Positions 45,742-57,094 of a DNA stretch of 64,000 nt are shown here, one piece after another (within the stretch, counting starts at the first letter, position 1; each line of letters starts with the position of its first letter). The DNA lies in NCBI RefSeq assembly GCF_030867095.1, contig NC_081831.1:43771319-43835318 (forward strand), in the 5' to 3' direction. Position numbers and translations under genes: made by a program. A model generated the notes under the pieces. It was not told where the DNA came from and ran no database searches. It saw only the letters and a list, made by a program, of their open reading frames with translations. Source of the DNA: Alligator mississippiensis. Its lineage: Eukaryota > Chordata > Crocodylia > Alligatoridae.

Positions 45742-46761
45742 TTTCATAGATTTCATCGACATAGACATTAGGGTTGGAAGGGACCTCGTAAGATCACCCA
45801 GTCCAGCCCCCTTCCAGAAGGGCAGGAAGCCAGCTGGGGTCATAGGATCCCTGCAAGAAAAGCATCTGATTTACTTTTGAAGGTGTTCAATGTAGGTGCT
45901 TGAACCACCTCCGATGGCAGGATATTCCAGACCTTGGGGGCTCAGACAGTAAAGAAATTCTTCCTTATGTCCAGCCTGAAATGGTCTTGCAGTAGTTTAT
46001 AACCATTCAACCTCATCATCCCTTGGGGTGCTCTGGTGAACAAACATTCCCCCAGATACTGGTGGTCACCCCTGAAAAACTTAGAGGTGGCCATCAGATC
46101 ACCCCTGAGCCTGCGCTTTTCCAGGCTAAAGAGCCCCATAGCTCTCAGCCTGTTGTCGTAAGGTCTGCTTCCCTGACCTCTGATCATGCATGTGGCTCTT
46201 CTCTGGACTCTCTCAAGCTTCTCCACATCCTTTTTGAATTGTAGGGACCAAAACTGGATGCAGTACTCCAGCTGCAGCCTCACCAAGGCTGAGTACAAGG
46301 GGAGAAAGACATCCTGGGATCTGCTCGAGAAGCATCTATGGATGCAAGCCAGCATTTTGGTCGCTTTACTAGCCACAACATTGCATTGCAGGCTCATGTT
46401 CATCTTGTGGTCAATGATGGCCCCCAAGTCTCTTTCTTCCATAGTACTAGCCAGTGTAGTACTGCCAACCCTATAAGGATGCTGCAGGTTTTTCCTCCCA
46501 AGGTGGAGAACCTTGCATTTTTTGGTGTTAAACACCATCAGGTTCTTGTCTGCCCATTTCCTGAGTCTGTCCAGGTCAGCCTGGATTGCTTCAGGTCTTC
46601 AGTCTTCAGGTGTGGATGCTTTGCCTCAAAGTTTGGTGTCATCGGTGAACTTGGCCAGTCCACTTCTGACTCCAATGTCCACATCATTAATGAAGATGTT
46701 GAACAATATGGGTCCAAGGACAGAGCCTTGGGGGACCCCACTGGTCACAGGGCACCATGAC
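45742..46761 (-). mobile_element. CR1 LINE, 5'-truncated, minus strand
   Basis: The left end is the reverse complement of a CR1 tail with repeated 'ttcatagattt' text; 'tcataggatccctgcaag' and the 3' UTR match the CR1 at 19995-22792, so both are the same subfamily. The element is truncated within RT motif B (right end 'cactggtcacagggcacc'). It lies between two copies of another LINE tail (43616 and 48170). Confidence 0.92.
45942..46741 (-). pseudogene. CR1 ORF2: RT motif B to C-terminus
   Basis: Antisense frames give [13 protein letters not shown] text, then KFTDDTKL (motif C, about 46635-46660, both Asp present) followed by a stop where the sister copy has Trp, then the open 198-codon stretch 45942-46538 with [64 protein letters not shown] and DHFRLDIRKNFFTV. 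A stop at 45942 truncates the usual RVWN..P.EVV end. Not functional. Confidence 0.9.
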
Positions 46762-48169
46762 CTGTTTAAAACTCATTTTGCTGATTCAAATAGACATTCT
46801 TATCATCCTGTTTTGCCTGTATGCTGTACATTTATAGATACCAAAAACAGTCTCAAAGCAAAAGCTAGCAGTGATAGAAGCTATTTTTAAATGGTTGCTT
46901 TACAAAGAATGGCTGTTGATTTCATCCCCCTGCCCCTCAATCTGTGCACAGTATAAATAGGGGATATTTGGTTTCTTCCCAGGAGAACTGCAGTCCAATA
47001 AAGAAAGAAGGCCCTGAGTTTCCAAATAATACAAAAACATCAAACCACCCAGAGCATATTTATTCCTTCCTTGACAAATATATTGTAGCATATGTTATCC
47101 AAAAGAGGCTTCCACTTGCTCTCAGGTACATTAAGTGCTATGAAAGGGGAATCAGGAAGGAATTTGCATTAATAGAATCCCAGGTTAGTGTATGTGTATA
47201 TGCATATATATATGTATATGTATTTATGTATGTATGTATTCACAAGCCAGTTGGCATGCAGCTCCAGGTGTATCTGTGGCCAGTCAAAGGGCAAACGTAT
47301 ATTAGTACTAATCTAAACAAGGCAAGAAATGTTGTTAATAAGCATATATTAATTATGTTAGACTATTTCAACTGTCAATCAAAATTGGTAACTTGCTCCT
47401 TTTTCAGCAGAATCATAGAGGTAGTTTAAAATGAAAGTAAAGAGGCAAGATACTTAAACCTATGGTTGGTGTTATAAGCCTACATCAGAATTTGCTTCCA
47501 TATAGCATCCACATTCTGAAAAACCAGTATCACCTGCTAACAGCTGTGAAACAGAGAAGTGATCATCATCCATATCCACAAAGTACCCAGGGCTGGGAAT
47601 AGAGGTCTAGCTAGAGCTAGAGTCCTCAAAGCAGGTTGCCAATGGAGAGTAATATGAAAGCATGGGTGACACAGTATACTGACATAAATATTTGTTACCT
47701 AAGTCTTGTACAAAGCTTTACATCTACAAGTCTCAAGTTGCATTACTAAATAGGCAAAAGCTATTCATATATGTGGAACCTGTGGCACAGAGGGAAAGTG
47801 TTTTTTTTAAGGCAGTTCAGTGGAAGAGCCAGGAATGGGAAGATAAGCTGCATATAGCTTAATACCTCCCCTCACTTGTCATACTTTGTACAACACTCGC
47901 CTGATATTATGACTTTAAGACAGTACCATTCTTTCCTCTGTGTTAATAGAACCACCGAAACATAGAAGCTCCAGTGTGATTGGGAACACTGGGACAACTC
48001 CAATATAAATGACAAATAATAATAATATTGTATCCTCAGGATCAGTCTTCCAATAAGGATTAGCCAGTGAGTCTAGGTTTAAGTTGTGCATAATATCACC
48101 ATACTTTGGGGATTAGAGGACTAGAAGAGACCTCCTTGTACCCAGGTCACATACTCCCTTTCCTAAACT
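46762..48169. other. AT-rich sequence; TATG microsatellite; MIR-like fragment
   Basis: A (TATG/TA)-rich microsatellite occupies about 47190-47240. The stretch 47764-47835 ('ctgtggcacagagggaaag', 'agtggaagagccaggaatgg') resembles a MIR-type SINE in reverse. The remainder shows nothing. Confidence 0.45.
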
Positions 48170-48835
48170 CTGGATACCTGAGGAAATGGGTGTTTGAAGA
48201 TCACAACATCAGGTCTGAAACCAAGATCATGGTTTATTAAGCAGGTGTGATCCCTATATTACTATATGGATTTTAAATATGGACAATGCACGGGAGACAC
48301 CTCAAGTTATTGGAGAAGTACCATTAACACTGCCTGCAAAAGATCCTTCAAATCTAGTGGGAAGATAGATGCACCTATATTAGCATCCTCCTGCAAGCAA
48401 ACACCACGGGCATCAAGGTGATGATCATCCAGCATCATCTTCACTGGTCTGGCCATGTCATCCAGATATCTGACTCCTGAAGCAATTTTTATTCTCCCAG
48501 CTCAGTCAAGATGTACACTCAAGATGACAGCAGAGAAAGTGCTTCACAGATGTCCTCAAGGTTGGCTTGAAAAAATGCAACCTCAACATCAACTTGTGGG
48601 AGTTTCTCCCAAGACAGTTCTAAATGGAGGAAGGGTCTGCTGCAAGGACCTTGGTACTTTGAAACCTTATGATTACAACAGGAGATGGAAAAGTGGGAGT
48701 AGCAGAAACAGCATGCCATAGACTGAATCAAGAATCTGGAGTCACCCACCCTACATGGAAACATATGCCCAAGTTGCATCTGTTGATTCAGGATGGGCCT
48801 TATCAACCTCCCATTGAGTTTTAGACCTAGGATTT
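48170..48835 (+). pseudogene. Degenerate non-LTR retrotransposon tail, copy 2
   Basis: This matches 43690-44320 along most of its length: VFEDHNIRSETKIMVY, then VIPILLYG, then 'tgtcatccagatatctgac', 'ttctcccagctcagtcaag', 'gatgtcctcaaggttggct', 'gagatggaaaagtggga' and a decayed finger region near 48770-48830. It is more degraded than copy 1 (several small deletions). Same strand as copy 1, about 4.5 kb away. Confidence 0.65.
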
Positions 48836-48859
48836 CCCCCTTCTCTGTCATTTCCAGCT

Positions 48860-49480
48860 GATGCCCTCCAAGTTTACAGCAGAAGTCTTGTTACTTATCC
48901 TTGAGTACATGGCCTTTTACCCTGTATGATTAAATTTCATCCCATTTCTATTACTTAGAGTAATCAAGTTTTTCTCTGTGATATTTAGACCCTCCTTTGT
49001 GTTGATGATACTTCCCAACATTGTCATCAGCAAATTTCATTAACTTATCCCTAATTTTTGTAGAAATGTGATTAATGAAAATAATAAGATCAGCCCCAAG
49101 ACTTCTTTTTAAGTAACTCCACTAGTACCATCCTCATGCCCTTTTGACTTTTAATCCTAATGAAGACTTATTTCATTGGATTCAAAGCACCAAGATTTTG
49201 GATAGAGAATGTTTGATGGAAGGATTTTGCTCATGTCTTATGCTAACTTTCAGTTGCTGCTGCTTGCTTTCTTCCTAGGATATGTTTAGGACTCAGTATT
49301 ATGATAACCTTCCTCCCATTATTTAGAATGTACATCTAAACAGAGCTATTAGAAATTTGCTCATCAATCATTTAAATTCAATATTGCCCTGAACTTATCA
49401 CCTGTCTAATTAGCCATGTTAAACTTCCTAGAGCTCATGATGCTTCTGTGACTTGCCCTATGGGTTTCTTCTTCATTGAA
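48860..49480 (-). mobile_element. Ancient LINE fragment (CR1/L3-like), minus strand, tentative
   Basis: Antisense wording such as 'ttaaatttcatcccatttc', 'gtcatcagcaaatttcatt', 'gattaatgaaaataataag' and 'atcagccccaagacttc' follows the order of the RT palm region read in reverse in CR1/L3-type LINEs. It is very decayed with no frame; the 5' limit is guessed. Confidence 0.4.
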
Positions 49481-50195
49481 AGACTGAATGGTTCTATTAG
49501 GCTCACAGAAAAGAGAGACTAGGAGAGGAAGTGATGAGGGGTGGCCACATACTGCACTTGAAAATACCATCAAAGAAAGGTGCCTCAGCTATGAGAAAAA
49601 AAGAAAAAAAAAACTTACTTAAAATAGCATTTTTTCATTTCTGTGCCTTCTATAAAAAAAGAAACACTTATTTTTGTGCTGTTTGTAAAAGGTTTATTTC
49701 ATAATAAAGCTAATGTTGCAAGGCAACAGAACAACAATGTATACAGAGTAAATACTACAATTGAGTCATTTTAACACTCCTTGTCAGCAGCCTACATTAT
49801 TGTATGGAATAAGACAATAAATTGAGTCAATACTTATACAACTTGTATCAACAGAGTCTCACTAACTGAGCTGAAGTACAATCGACTGTGTGTGGCATCA
49901 GGAGCCCAGAACTCGTGTGTTCTAACTCTGGTTCTAAAGTATAAGTATTCCAGGGCTGATACCAGTGGCCATCAGTGGAGTAACTGAGGGTGCTGACAGA
50001 TGTGCAGTGCCCTTCTCTAACTCATGGTACTTCACAGAAAGTGCCATCATTTAAAGCAACCCCCCCACCCATCCCAACAGATGTTCACTATTTGGTTGGG
50101 GTGGGGGAAGGATATTGAGCTCCACTTTGGAGCCAATCCATCAGAGAAAGGCTGCTGCCTGCAGCCTCTCTCCCCTAGCCTCATCCCCCCTCCCC
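49481..50195. other. No gene; start of a GC-rich block from about 50020
   Basis: AT-rich up to 50000. The stretch 49880-49935 weakly resembles a MIR-like SINE. Confidence 0.35.
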
Positions 50196-50199
50196 AGCT

Positions 50200-50417
50200 C
50201 CGGTGCTATCTGCAATATGGAAGGGGGAATAAGGGAAGGAAGGGAGCTTTGGGCTGGGGTTTGCCCAATCTAAGCTGGAGGGGGAGGGCACTGGGAGGGG
50301 GCCATGAGGAGGGAGCTCCAATCCATTGGCCTCCACTCCAGCTTAGGCTGGGCAAAACACAGCCCAGAGCTCCCTCTTCTCCCTTCTTTCACCTCCCATC
50401 CTGCAGACAGCACCAGT
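50200..50417. repeat. Fold-back element with 81-bp arms
   Basis: Arm 1 (50200-50280) and the reverse complement of arm 2 (50336-50416) align without gaps over about 81 positions with roughly 17 mismatches counted by hand (near 79 percent). Anchors include 'taagctggag', 'ttgcccaatc/ttgcccagcc' and 'gggagctttgggctg'. The loop is about 55 nt. The ORFs 50024-50510 run through it and are compositional. A palindrome 'aaggtgcttcattttggag' plus 'cacctt' lies just outside at about 50478-50502. It is probably a non-autonomous fold-back transposon. Confidence 0.75.
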
Positions 50418-50502
50418 GGTGGGGCTGAGCTGCATCAGCCCAGCTCCAATCATGCACAGGGACTTGCAGAAGTTAATGAAGGTGCTTCATTTTGGAGCAC
50501 CT

Positions 50503-51104
50503 TCATCTAAACCTCATTAGATGAGGGTTAATTTGTTATGTGCTCGGATACTTTTAAAGCACTCTGCAGCTGTGCACTTCTGTCAGGGCATGGCTGTAGA
50601 GCAGTTTCAGGGGGCTGATCAGGTGGCATATGTCATTTCTGTCAGCACCCTGAGTGCCTGACTTATTGGGCAGCCTTAGGCTGCATGTTTCCCCCTTTTG
50701 CAAAATGTGAGTTATAAGACTGCACTGAGGGTGAAGGTTTGCATGGACTGTGAAGATACATGGACTAGATCCTCAGCTAGTGTAACTTAGAGTAAATCCA
50801 CTACACCAATAGATCCTTTGAAGATTTGGTCCATGATTATCTACAAAGCATTCAACAGCCACCTCTACAAACTGTTCACTTTGCTGCAGATGGCTCAATA
50901 ATAACAACATCCCTAATACCTAGTAGTATATGGAATGTTGCAAATGCTGGGATGAAATTTGGTATCAGATATTTAACACATTTTTCAGAATCACAATTGA
51001 AGGAAGTTTTGCAACTCACATAACACAATAATACTTTCTGAGAGAGGTAGAAACCTGATTAGCCCTAATTTGCTCTGTGCTTTAGAGGTATACGTCTACC
51101 AAAA
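50503..51104. other. No feature recognised
   Basis: Mixed composition; short chance ORFs only. Confidence 0.35.
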
Positions 51105-51757
51105 CTAGGCCCCTTCTACATGTGCAGGTAAAGGCGTGATTGAATTCACACCACTGAGCATCAGATCCAATCATCCCTTATTTCTGGTGCAGAAGGAGCC
51201 TGATCCTGGGCTGCCCCTGCATCAGTAAGAAGCAGGCTCCCACAGCTGGGATCCCCCTTTGCTGAGGGGGTTCCTAGCTGCAGAAGGTATGTGCAGCCAG
51301 GATTGAGAGTTTCATCCACCCCTGACCTTTTGGGGATCACAGCTACCACAATCCCCTGGGCCCAGGGATTTCATGCACCCTTAAACCTTAGGGATTGCAG
51401 CTGCCATGATCCTCCAGGCCCAGGGGCTTCAGGCTTTCATAAACCTTAAAGATCATGGCTGCTGTGATTCCTTAGGCCCAGGGATTTTATGCTGGGCATG
51501 GCTCACCCTTGCGGCTGGAAGCCATGTCCGCCATTTGGAGACAGGCAGTGTAGAGTGTGTAGGGATACTCTGCTACATGTGCAAATTTAAGATGGATAGC
51601 AACCAGTTGTAAAGTTAGTACACATTTTTAAGGCCTAACTTTATAGCTGGTTGGAGCTTTTTATTGTGTGATAGCTACTTTGCAAATGTAGCTGGTCTTC
51701 AGTTAATTGTGAAATTAACCAGTTAATTGTACAAAACCTGTATTGTGTAGAGGAGGC
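51105..51757. mobile_element. hAT-like element with internal 58-bp minisatellite
   Basis: The left end reads 'ggccccttctacatgtgcag' and the reverse complement of the right end 'agcctcctctacacaatac', an imperfect inverted match in the style of other hAT-like ends here. Inside, 51296-51490 holds a little over three tandem units with period 58 ('ggccca' starts at 51359, 51417 and 51475). No target duplication seen. Confidence 0.5.
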
Positions 51758-53160
51758 TTTAGTGGCATAAATCTAGGATAAATTGGATTGCATCCAAATT
51801 GGATTGTGTGGATTGCAGAAACCACCAAGAGTTGGTGAAGCTACTTCAGTTCCCTTATATCTGCTATAATCTAAGATTTGGTACCAGTAATGGGTACAGA
51901 GTGTCTACTTTAAGGTTCTGCTATGTAAAGCTCTAGTTTTTTCTAGACATTCCAATTTAAAAATCAAGAAGACTCATTTCTAATTTATTTTAGCTATTCA
52001 AAGAGGGACAAATATGAATATTTACAAGTTATAGTATTCATATTTAGCACAGGCATTTTGCCATCACTGCAGTATGACAAAGTGAAGGCTCTTGGCACCC
52101 TTTAAAAAATCAGGGTTATAAATCTAAGATTCTTCCTCCTCCTCTTTCACTGAACAACATATTAAGATCAAAACTATGAGCTTTAGTAACACTTAGATGA
52201 GTTAATACACTTCTAACAAGTGGTGGCATTTGTGACTACTGTTTTAGGCCAAGCACTTTTTATCACCTAGGCTAACTTTCTCAATTTACTAGGCTAGGGG
52301 CTATGGGGATGATTCAAAACAGGAGTACAGATTGTATGTTTGAATTTTCTCATGATCTTTGAGCTGGTTGGGGAAGCACTTTATTGATGCCAGTGAACTC
52401 ATTCTCCCTCTGAGTGGGTAAATCAGAAAGCAATTCCACTCCCACTAATAAATAATCCTTCTGTACCACAGGATCAGGGTTGTGCAAGTCACAATGTTCC
52501 CGCCCCTTCCATAGAAAGAGATTTTGTCCGGTCAGCAAACAAACTCAAATTATAGCACGTTAGATATGAAAAGTTGTAGGTGTCCCACTTTTCTGGTGGC
52601 ACCATAACATACCAGTCTCCGTGATTAGTCAGTGTTGGAAAACCTACAGAACAGTCAGGAAATGCACAGTATCATATATAAATAAAATATTATTGCTCTT
52701 TAGTGCTCCAGTCTCATTTAATTCCTGTTTTCTCCCTCTGCACTATAACAACAGCAGTGCTGAATTCTGATGAAGCATAGCTTGGTTCATCTGTAGCATT
52801 TCTGAGGGGGCAGTGTTAATTGATGCTAAAGAGGAAGTTAACAACACTGACTTTCCTGGAAAAAGGATGGCTACTAAATAGGCAAGTGTGGGGTTATTGA
52901 CAGGTTTTAACCAAAGATTTACTAGCTTGTTTTATTTGTCTTTTTCTCATTAGGTTCCCAATTCAAAACACTTAAGCATATGCCTAACTCTAAACTACTG
53001 TCAAGTTCATTGAGTCAATGGGAGCATCCACACATGCAGGCATGTGCACTTGCAGCAGTTCAAATAGGAGTGCCACAAATTTGAGCCAGAAATTTTTGCC
53101 TCAGTGCATGTACCCAGACATGCACTTTGGTGTGGGGCAAGTTGTGCCACTTGGGGCAAA
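51758..53160. other. AT-rich sequence, no feature recognised
   Basis: About 1.4 kb with short chance ORFs. Confidence 0.4.
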
Positions 53161-53199
53161 ATAACTAGCTCTTCCTGGATCTGCAACCAGGGGGAGATA

Positions 53200-54950
53200 G
53201 AGCCTGGTGCCAGCACCCTAGCAATATAAATATCTGCCCTGTGTTAGCCCCAGCAATATAAAAACCTAGTCAGCTCAGGTCTACTTGCCCTCAGGAGCTT
53301 CTGAGGGAAGAGCCTCTGGGTGGAAGCTGGCCATACCCCTTCCTGTCCTAGGCATTTGGTTTGTTGTTGTTGCTGCTGCATGCTTGGTCTCAAGAGCTTC
53401 TGGGGAGGCCAGGCCCCTTCTTGCCTCTGGCTGCTGCTAGCTTGTTCTCAGAGCTTTTGGGGGTAAGATGGCTGCACCCCTTCCTGCCTTGGGCTGCTGC
53501 TCCCCTCTCCCATTGGGGGGGGGGGGTCCTTTGCTGCATGCCACTACCCCTTGTCAGGGAGGGGCCCACTGCACTGCATCACACCCCAGCACTGCACCCC
53601 AGCTTCTACACTTCTGTTCCAGCCTGCTACCAGGCCTGCTGCCAAGTCGTGGTCAGGGACAGCCTGGAGAGAGAGCCTGCACTGCCTGTGGGCCCCTCCC
53701 CACCATCACTGCTGGAGCCTAAAGGTGCCTTGCCTGCCCCAGCTGCCTTGGCAGGCAAACACCCACCTTCACCTCCACTTTCACGAGAAGCACAACCTGA
53801 GTGGATGAACTGGACAGCTCCTACCATCACTGCTGCTGTTGCTGCCATCTGTTCTGCTGCTGTCCCTTCTCAGAAGAGAGGGAGATTCCCTACTGCATCA
53901 CCTGACACCACACCTGCGCTGGCTTACTCTCTAATTGACTGATTGCGCCTGACCTCCACCACAGCTGCCTCACTACATCTGATCCTGCTTTGTTTTCCTG
54001 CCTGCTGTGCTACTGCTGAGTGACTGAAGGCCTGAGGGGCTCCTGGACTGACCTTCAACAAACAAAGCCCCTCCACCACTCCAGCCATCTTTTACATCTG
54101 CCTCAGCAGCCTTCCCTGTGTGTTCTTGCCCTTGTGTGGTAAATCATGGGGTCCACTTCCCCTGCCCTGGTGTTTGGTGCGTGCGTGTGTGTGTGTTCCC
54201 CCTCCCCCACAATCCTCAAGCATAGCCCTCCTGGCTTTTTTCTGTGGAAATGTAGCTCAGCGAGCTTCAGCCCCCTTCTCCTTCCCCCAAATCTCCCCCC
54301 CCCCCATAACCTCAGCCTTCCTCTATTAGATTCATCAGCCCCACTGTACATTTTTAGTTCTCTTTCTTGTTTCCCCTACCCTGATGTGAAGCAATGGCAG
54401 GGCAGGAACCTTCACAGGGGGGAAGATGTCCCCACAGAACTTCCTGCAGCCCCCACTATGGGGGCAGATCCCAGCCAGGCCCCCAAGGGGATGCATGCCC
54501 CTGCAGCTCCCACTCCGGAGGCAGAGTTCAAATGACTTCCTCCAGGGATAGAGAAGCCTGAGTTCTCTTCTTTGGGGGCAGGCAAGACTCCAGCAGGGAG
54601 CCAACAGGGCCAGGGGGGTCTACCTTGGCCAAGCCCTTCTTGGAGGGGTTCCCAAGCCCCCTTCCCCACCGTCAGGAACCAAGAACAAGGGCAGTGGGAA
54701 GGGTTCCCTTTCATCCTTCTCCACAGCTGGGTGTGGGAAGGGCAAGGGCCCTACTCCCAAACCTAGACCACCAGCGCCTGAAGGGACCAGGTGTGCCATA
54801 CCAACCAGCACACTCACTCACCCTGTCCCTAGCCCTGGCCCCACCAATGAAGCCTTCCAGTGGGGGAACCACAGCTATGCACAGGTGGCTGTGGGGTGAC
54901 CCACGGCTGTGGGGCCTGGATTCTCCACCACCATCCCTTCCAGCTTGGAC
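53200..54950 (+). promoter_or_regulatory. Tx1-like LINE 5' leader with tandem units
   Basis: Three imperfect units start near 53288, 53386 and 53440, each with 'ctca(a)gagcttctg(g)gg', then 'ccccttcctgcc' and 'ggctgctgct'. TATA-like boxes 'agcaatataaat' (53220) and 'agcaatataaaaacc' (53255) precede them, themselves a small duplication. GC- and C-rich tracts follow (G run at 53515, C run at 54296). The 193-codon ORF 53361-53942 has no known domain and is probably compositional. Promoter role is inferred from position. Confidence 0.5.
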
Positions 54951-55029
54951 AGCAGGGCCCCCTTTTTAGCACTCACCCAGAAGCACAGGGTGAAGTGTCA
55001 AATGCCCAAGTGGGAGAACCTTCATTTTG

Positions 55030-56480
55030 AGACCTAGGTGCAGGCTCTGGTTCAGGTAGTGGGGGCCCGCAAGACTGGTGGCTTCCCACTTTCATGGCAT
55101 AGGGGTCTTTTTCCTTGCCTTGGAGGCCACCGCACAAAAGGCAGTGGAAAGGGGGCTCACGGTGGAGGGCGAGTACTTTCCCCTCGAGTCTCTAGAAGAG
55201 CTGGGGACCAAAGTGGTCCTCAGCTTTGATATCCCCAATTGGGCCCTGCTCCCCCATCCCCAAACACTAGGGAGAGTTATCTCCCTGGTGGTGACCCTCT
55301 CACTGGGGTGCTGAGACCCCGGTCTCTGCCAGATGTGCTTATTATGTCATCAGGTCATGATCCAGCTGGTGGTGGGAGCATAGCTGGAGGCTGAGGCCAG
55401 CGTAATAATTCCTTTTCAGGGAATCCTAGTGAGGTTTTTCTATATGGTGAGGGACCTGCAGTGCTTCTGGTGCCATGTCCTGGGACACTGACAGCATGAG
55501 CGCCCCATGGGCCAGACAGGGAGGGCATGTGCAGGTCCCACTGGCAAGAGGGGTGCCCCTACCACCAGTGCCCCTACCCACTTGGGCCCTCCTGGCACCC
55601 CAGCTACAACTACCAGCCCTCCCATGAGCTCAGGGGACCCCACCTCTCAACCAAGTTTGGTGGAGTCCCAGGGATGGGACAGCAGCAGGGGGAGGAGAGG
55701 GAGTGGGATGCCCCCATGCCCCTAGGTGTGCCCCCAATGTAACTGCCCTAACCCTCACCTTCTCCTACTGAAGCCTGTCTATCTGAGGACCACCTTATGA
55801 CTGAGTGGATGCAAGTCCACTCCAGGTGCAAAGCCAAGAGAAAGGCCCGGGCACAGCTGGAGCCCTCTGACATGGAGGACTGCCCCCACCCTCCCAAGAC
55901 CATCACTGGGGAGAAGGAGCAGTTCAGCTTCTGGGGGCCTCCCCAGCTGCACCCAACACCCCATCCCTGGGAAAGATTAAATGGGTTATCCCAGGAGAGG
56001 AGGCTTTGGTGTTCCTGGACACTTCCAAACAGGAACCCATGCAGGCAGCCCCTCACTCCCCTGACCAGGGTCTGCCCCCTGAGACTATGGGTGCTGGGGC
56101 TGAAGCTGACCCAGAAGAAGGTCTGGCAGTAGAGCCCTCCCCTTCTGATGATCTGGGGGAGACAAGGGCCATGGGGCTCACCACAGTGGGCTGTGAGGAG
56201 GAAGGTCCCCTTTCCCAGGACCCTGAGGCAGACACCAAAGCCACCCCAATGCCTGATGGGTCTTTTCCCTCCCCCTCTGTGAAATACCTCACTTCCAGCC
56301 TGACCTATGGTCCCACACCAGAGGGAGTTGGGATTGGGTTCCCTGATCAACAAGCCAATCTTGTTGGGGACCCCACAGTGACCCCCTCCCCCCCCAGGAC
56401 TCCAGATATACCTTCTGAATGTGTACACCCCTGTGAGGGACTCAGAGTTGGTGGATTTTTTCCACCAGGCAGATGCCACT
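55030..56480 (+). pseudogene. Tx1-like LINE ORF1 (gag-like, zinc-knuckle remnant)
   Basis: Successive frames read AEQ-type text: ALEATAQKAVERGLTVEGEY, FPLESLEELGTKVVLSF, WALLPHPQTLGRVISLV (55078-55314), stop, then RFFYMVRDLQCFWCHVLGH (about 55430-55485). The last is a Cys-X2-Cys-X4-His knuckle whose final Cys is lost after a stop. A Pro/Gly-rich region and the basic RCKAKRKARAQLE (55820-55860) follow, then acidic text to 56480 in the frame of 56006-57091. It would bind element RNA as nucleocapsid-like protein. Not functional now. Confidence 0.65.
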
Positions 56481-56499
56481 CCTCTGGCATCCAGCTGAC

Positions 56500-57091
56500 C
56501 CCTTTGAGTGATCCTCACCTTGTCTGGACCCAGGCAATGCTAGGGCCTGAGCATCTGGGGTCAGCCTACTGGCATTTCAATGACAGTCCGATGGAGGATT
56601 CAGGCTACCAGGAGGCCTTCTGGGAGTTCTGGCTGGCCTGGAGGGAGCAACAGGCAGCTTTCCCCTCAGTTTGGAGATGGTGGGATGTGGAGAAGGTGTA
56701 CATCTGGCCTTTTTGTTGCAGCTACACTTGGTGGCACACCCAGAAGAGGAAGGAGGTCCAGGAGCACTGTGAGTGGGAAGTGCTAGAGCTGGAGAGATGT
56801 GTGGCCACCAACCCAGCCAACCCATGCCACTGTGAAGAGTGTTGGGAGCAATGGGAAGAGCTTTGTGCTCTGCACCACCACCATGGCCACAGTGCATTTG
56901 TCTGCTCATGCGTCCAGCTCCTTCAGAAGGACCGTGGCTCCCACTTCTATACCCTGGAGAGGAGGCGGGGGGGGGGGGCAAGAAGTACATCACCTGCCTT
57001 CTGGCAGTTGACGGCACCCCCTTCATGGATCCAGGTGAGATGCGCTGACACACGTGGGCCTTCTACAAAGACATCTTTTCCCTGGATCTAA
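56500..57091 (+). pseudogene. Tx1-like LINE ORF2 linker between endonuclease and RT; endonuclease missing
   Basis: Part of the 361-codon frame 56006-57091. From about 56550 it reads GSAYWHFNDSPMEDSGY, FWEFWLAWREQQ, AFPSVWRWWDVEKVYI, CCSYTW, VLELERCV, CEECWEQWEELCALHHH, SCVQLLQKDRGSHFYTLERR. This is the Tx1-type stretch just after the endonuclease. The endonuclease itself (about 230 residues in intact elements) is absent; ORF1-type sequence runs straight into SDPHLVW at about 56510. At the 12-G run 56967-56978 the frame shifts: the continuation KKYITCLLAVDGTPFMDPGE lies in another frame (to 57048). Confidence 0.75.
56967..56978. repeat. 12-G homopolymer at a frameshift
   Basis: The run separates LERRRG in one frame from KKYITCLLA in the next, so expansion or contraction of the run explains the ORF2 frameshift. 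Confidence 0.85.
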
Positions 57092-57094
57092 CTG

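Noticed and set aside
51296..51490. CRISPR-like regularly spaced repeat
   Set aside because: Units are contiguous 58-bp tandem repeats without unique spacers, in a vertebrate transposon.
53361..53942. 193-codon plus-strand ORF starting with a leucine-rich stretch like a signal peptide
   Set aside because: Lies across the tandem leader units of the Tx1-like LINE; the leucines come from repeated ctgctgct text. No family resemblance.
55748..56518. 256-codon minus-strand ORF
   Set aside because: Antisense to the recognised gag-like ORF1/ORF2 frame of the Tx1-like LINE in GC-rich sequence.
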